Source of the DNA: Paracoccaceae bacterium
GTDB taxonomy: Bacteria > Pseudomonadota > Alphaproteobacteria > Rhodobacterales > Rhodobacteraceae
DNA: 8,053 bases
Direction: 5' to 3'
Assembly: GCA_018222665.1 (NCBI GenBank)
Contig: JAAEZW010000069.1
Span: 1-8,053, forward strand
A program made the position numbers and the translations under genes. The notes under the pieces are model-generated. The model did no database searches, was not told the origin of the DNA, and saw nothing but the letters and a program-made list of their open reading frames with translations. Positions 5,486 to 8,053 of this stretch are shown here, piece after piece. Every line of letters begins with the position of its first letter. Positions within the stretch are counted from its first letter, which is position 1.

Positions 5486-6478
5486 TTATGTCGTGATCTT
5501 TGATTTGTAATGCCTAAAGTTTTTGGTATTGCGCCCCATAATGTAATGGCCCGCAGAAATGACATCTTTGGCACTGTCTGAAGCGCCAAAGTCGCGTGGG
5601 TCAATTGGTGTTTCGCTTGCAGGATCACAAAAGATGGGGATGGAATACCGATTGGTTGGATTTCGATTGATCACGCGGTGCACTGTCGATGTCAGGCGTC
5701 CACCCGTCCAACGTTCCAACAGATCACCGATATTGCAAACCAAAGTTCCCTGAACGGGTGGCGCTTCGATCCAGTCCCCCGTAGGGTTGCGCACCTGTAA
5801 TCCGCCCTGCATATCCTGCATCAGGATCGTCAAAACACCAAAATCCGTATGCGCTGCGGCGCCCAAACGTTTTTGCGCGATGTCTTGGGCGCTCATCGGG
5901 GGATAATATACCAACTGCCCTCGCCCCAGCGGAGTTTCATAGGCCTGGTCAAAGAATGTTTTTGACTGCCCCAAACCATGTGCCAAAGCCGACAGAACCC
6001 GACGCCCCAGTGAAATGACCTGTTGATAATAGGGCCAAATCCCTTCTTTCAAAAACGCAGCTTCATTTTTGGGCCATTGATTGGGATGTACCAATGGTGG
6101 GCGTTTGTCAGGATCGCTGGGCATATTTGCTCCTTCCCATCCCCAAAAAAACACCTCTTTTGCATCGTGCGTTGCTGCGCCCTCTAATTTCGCAAGGCCC
6201 GATTGCATCCATCCGCGTTGATGTTTGTTGACAGTGACTTGGCCTTTTACACCAGTCGGTAAATCAAAAAACCGACGCGACGCAGCAAAAGCCTGATCCA
6301 TCACATCTGTGGAGATTCCGTGATCGCTTAAATAGAAAAATCCAACACGGTGTGCAGTTTCGACCAGAATATGCGCGATGCGTTCAAACCCCTCTGCAGT
6401 GTCCAAACCCGACAAACTGATGATTGGGATTTCATTAAAATCTGTTTTTTGTGCGGGTGCGTAGTGATCAATATCCAT
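5486..6478 (-). CDS. Fe(II)/2-oxoglutarate-dependent oxygenase, isopenicillin N synthase-like family
   Basis: A 330-residue soluble non-haem iron oxygenase. It has an N-terminal DIOX_N-type region (IPIISLSGLD, then VGFFYLSDHGI at 45-55, FFDLP at 70-74) and a C-terminal double-stranded beta-helix domain. Iron ligands are visible as His210 and Asp212 in AAHTDFGVLT and His267 in TSTVHRVIN. The 2-oxoglutarate carboxylate binder is Arg277 in NRYSIPIF (R-x-S). GDLLERWTGG (251-260) is also typical of the family. Such enzymes use O2 and 2-oxoglutarate to hydroxylate, desaturate or cyclise small molecules; plant-hormone, antibiotic and catabolic members share this fold, so the substrate is unknown. 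The start at 6478 has AGGA 7 nt upstream, and this AGGA overlaps the stop codon of the racemase-like gene, pointing to translational coupling in one operon with that gene and the TRAP subunit. Its end lies 20 nt from the tRNA-Phe fragment. Confidence 0.9.
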   Translation of the reverse strand: MDIDHYAPAQKTDFNEIPIISLSGLDTAEGFERIAHILVETAHRVGFFYLSDHGISTDVMDQAFAASRRFFDLPTGVKGQVTVNKHQRGWMQSGLAKLEGAATHDAKEVFFWGWEGANMPSDPDKRPPLVHPNQWPKNEAAFLKEGIWPYYQQVISLGRRVLSALAHGLGQSKTFFDQAYETPLGRGQLVYYPPMSAQDIAQKRLGAAAHTDFGVLTILMQDMQGGLQVRNPTGDWIEAPPVQGTLVCNIGDLLERWTGGRLTSTVHRVINRNPTNRYSIPIFCDPASETPIDPRDFGASDSAKDVISAGHYIMGRNTKNFRHYKSKITT

Positions 6479-6487
6479 GGTGCATTC

Positions 6488-7159
6488 CTATAAATATTGG
6501 GGGGCAATCGTATTGGGCGCGATGCGTTCAATTGCAGATAAGATGTCGATAATTCGGACGTTGCTGTAGTGCCGCATCTGAGGTTTGTAGGGCGGCAAAT
6601 TCGTACATTCCAATATCACTGTTTCCGTTGTGGGCAAAACAGCAAGCGCGAAATCAGAAATAACAGAGTCGACCAAATCCGACGCATCAAAGCAGTCTGG
6701 GACATCCTCTTCAATCCGCTGACGCAGGGGATTATTAGGACGCAGGCCCACAACACGAAAATCTTTTGCGCGATATGGATTTGGGAAATGTGTCTCAACC
6801 AAACGCGTTGCATCAAAAGTCAGCACACTACTGCGTTCGGCTCCTTTCATCACATTCAGATCACTTAGCATGTTCAGGACAGAGGCGATAATAGGTTTGC
6901 GCGTCATACTTTGCAATTGATCTTGAAAGGGTGAAAGAAACCCGCATGAGGTCACGACAATGTCACCTGTTGCCTGTTCAATCGCCTGTAGGAACGGATC
7001 AAGATCAATTTGCCCAGGCTGATCTGTGACAATATTTGCGACACTAGCACACGGAACACGAATAATCTCTGGGTCTTGCACATAACTTTCAGCGCATCCA
7101 ATGTCACCTGGCACGCGGCAGAACCGCGTGTCCAGTTGTAAAACGCTGACACGTGCCAC
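6488..7159 (-). CDS. Asp/Glu/hydantoin racemase superfamily protein
   Basis: A 223-residue cytoplasmic protein of the aspartate/glutamate racemase fold, which also includes hydantoin racemase, maleate isomerase, arylmalonate decarboxylase and AroM-like proteins. It has the two symmetrical catalytic cysteines expected of a cofactor-independent two-base enzyme: Cys72 in DIVVTSCGFLSPFQ and Cys185 in TVILECTNLPPYKP. The N-terminus VSVLQLDTRF..VPGDIGCAESY is characteristic of an uncharacterised bacterial branch. The start is GTG at 7159, only 3 nt after the TRAP-subunit stop and in the same frame; no ATG gives a full-length protein. The stop at 6488-6490 overlaps the ribosome site of the oxygenase gene. 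Retention of both cysteines argues for racemase/isomerase chemistry over decarboxylation, which needs only one. Linked transport and oxygenase genes suggest it converts the imported compound or a stereoisomer of it. Substrate not predictable. Confidence 0.85.
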   Translation of the reverse strand: MARVSVLQLDTRFCRVPGDIGCAESYVQDPEIIRVPCASVANIVTDQPGQIDLDPFLQAIEQATGDIVVTSCGFLSPFQDQLQSMTRKPIIASVLNMLSDLNVMKGAERSSVLTFDATRLVETHFPNPYRAKDFRVVGLRPNNPLRQRIEEDVPDCFDASDLVDSVISDFALAVLPTTETVILECTNLPPYKPQMRHYSNVRIIDILSAIERIAPNTIAPQYL

Positions 7160-7162
7160 GCA

Positions 7163-8053
7163 CTAGTTCCGCTGACGAATATTTTCAGGCAACCATGTTG
7201 CCAGTTCAGGGAAAATCACAAGGATCACCACCATCAACAACATCAGCCCCACCATCGGAATGGCCGTTTTTGCGATATATCCGATTTCATGCTTGGTCAT
7301 CCCCTGCAATACAAACAGGTTGAACCCAATCGGTGGCGTTACTTGCGCGGTTTCAATAACCACAACCAAGAAGATGCCAAACCAAATCACGTCAATTCCT
7401 GCGGCACGTATCATGGGCTCGACAATGGCCATCGTCAAAACCACCGAAGAGAGGCCATCCATGAACATTCCCAAGATAAGGTAAAATACCGTCAACACCG
7501 CAATCAATGCGACAGGAGAAAGGTTATATCCTTCGATCAATTCAGCCATAGCGCGCGGCAATCCAGTGAAGCCCATAGACAACGACAGGAATGCAGCCCC
7601 CATCAGGATCAGGGCAATCATCGCGGATGTACGGGTTGCGCCCATAAGGCTTTGGGAAAAGCTGGCCCAATTCAATGATCCTTGCGCCGCAGATAAAATC
7701 AATGCCCCCATCACGCCCACGGCTGCGGCCTCGGTCGCGGTCGCATAGCCAAGGTACATGGATCCGATCACCACAAAGACCAACCCCATCACAGGCAACA
7801 AAAACACGCTTTCACGGATCATTTTGAAAAAGGATATTTTTGGCTCAGGCGTGGGACGCGTTCCCCCACCGAAGAAGTGCCAAAACACGATATAGGCCAT
7901 AAATAGACCTGACAAAACTAACCCAGGGAAAACACCCGCCATGAAGAGCTTGGTGATGCTTTCGTTAATCGTCACGCCATAAACGATAAGGGTCAGCGAT
8001 GGAGGGATCATCAACCCCAAGGTCGCAGCACCCGCCAATGTGCCAATGATCAT
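7163..8053 (-). CDS. TRAP transporter large permease subunit (DctM-like), C-terminal part
   Basis: The frame is open to the right edge and its first visible codon is an internal Met, so about the first third of a typical 425-440 residue DctM is missing. The 296 visible residues are very hydrophobic, with several membrane helices. Family motifs include GTLAGAATLGLMIPPSLTLIVYG near the start of the visible part, ATATEAAAVGVMGALILS, LGMFMDGLSSVVLTMAIVEPM, and VIETAQVTPPIGFNLFVLQG near the end. DctM is the inner-membrane channel of TRAP systems, which import organic acids, sulfonates, keto acids and ectoine-like solutes using the Na+ gradient, with a DctP binding protein and the small DctQ subunit; those partners are probably encoded beyond the right edge. 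It is the upstream member of a tight operon with the racemase-like and oxygenase genes (gaps of 3 and 9 nt), so the imported compound is probably what those enzymes act on. Confidence 0.93.
   Translation of the reverse strand: MIIGTLAGAATLGLMIPPSLTLIVYGVTINESITKLFMAGVFPGLVLSGLFMAYIVFWHFFGGGTRPTPEPKISFFKMIRESVFLLPVMGLVFVVIGSMYLGYATATEAAAVGVMGALILSAAQGSLNWASFSQSLMGATRTSAMIALILMGAAFLSLSMGFTGLPRAMAELIEGYNLSPVALIAVLTVFYLILGMFMDGLSSVVLTMAIVEPMIRAAGIDVIWFGIFLVVVIETAQVTPPIGFNLFVLQGMTKHEIGYIAKTAIPMVGLMLLMVVILVIFPELATWLPENIRQRN

Noticed and set aside
5421..5500. A complete tRNA on the minus strand, including a long-variable-arm type (Ser/Leu)
   Set aside because: The upstream bases contain no GCCCGGG acceptor 5' strand and no D arm, and they run into the oxygenase coding end. 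Only the 3' half folds.
5413..5628. Minus-strand 71-codon open frame ending with RFENPHVGGSIPPPGATF
   Set aside because: It overlaps the oxygenase gene in another frame, and its tail is just a translation of the tRNA-Phe fragment. Not a credible protein.
7157..7165. TRAP-racemase fusion by TAG readthrough, since the two frames are the same with only TGC between stop and GTG
   Set aside because: Close spacing with a shared frame occurs by chance one time in three in tight operons, and nothing around the TAG suggests recoding. Two separate proteins are the simpler reading.
1..8053. CRISPR array, insertion sequence or transposase
   Set aside because: No regularly spaced direct repeats, no transposase-like frame and no IS-type terminal inverted repeats were seen on either strand.

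Overview
The window looks like part of an alphaproteobacterial genome, most likely a marine Rhodobacteraceae (roseobacter-type) or a near relative. This rests on gene content: a ProV/OpuAC-type osmolyte ABC importer, a cysteate-lyase/D-cysteine-desulfhydrase-like enzyme, and a TRAP transporter. It also rests on the style of the encoded proteins and on a tRNA-Phe fragment of the usual bacterial type. No 16S or other taxonomic marker is present, so this placement is an inference.

Left block (1-5216), a solute uptake and breakdown locus. From a divergent promoter region at about 3826-3927, one operon runs on the minus strand. Its order is a PLP-dependent beta-eliminase of the D-cysteine desulfhydrase / L-cysteate sulfo-lyase family (2755-3825), a secreted OpuAC-type binding protein (1757-2722), an intercistronic hairpin (1711-1744), a ProV-like ATPase with a C-terminal CBS-type tail (656-1693), and the start of a membrane protein that overlaps the ATPase by ATGA and runs off the window at base 1 (probably the ProW-like permease). 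On the plus strand, a LysR-type regulator (3928-4809) is followed by a YoaB/RidA-type imine/enamine deaminase (4878-5216). The logic fits together: import a zwitterionic amino-acid-like solute, beta-eliminate it to 2-aminoacrylate, let RidA hydrolyse that intermediate to pyruvate and ammonia, and control the set by the divergent LysR. The substrate cannot be read from the sequence; cysteate, D-cysteine or a related amino acid with a beta leaving group is plausible.

Boundary (5217-5485). This gene-free stretch holds clustered TGTGTT/AACACA inverted repeats, a possible terminator, and at 5421-5465 (minus strand) a 45-nt piece of tRNA-Phe running from the anticodon loop to the CCA end with no 5' half. 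This is the usual signature of a site-specific integration (att) end and is the most notable item in the window.

Right block (5486-8053), all on the minus strand: a TRAP transporter large permease subunit (entering from beyond the right edge), an Asp/Glu-racemase superfamily protein and a non-haem Fe(II)/2-oxoglutarate oxygenase, tightly packed with 3-nt and 9-nt gaps. It looks like a second, independent catabolic operon for an unknown, probably organic-acid-like, substrate. By eye its base composition is somewhat more GC-rich than much of the left block, which is consistent with the two blocks having different histories on either side of the tRNA fragment.
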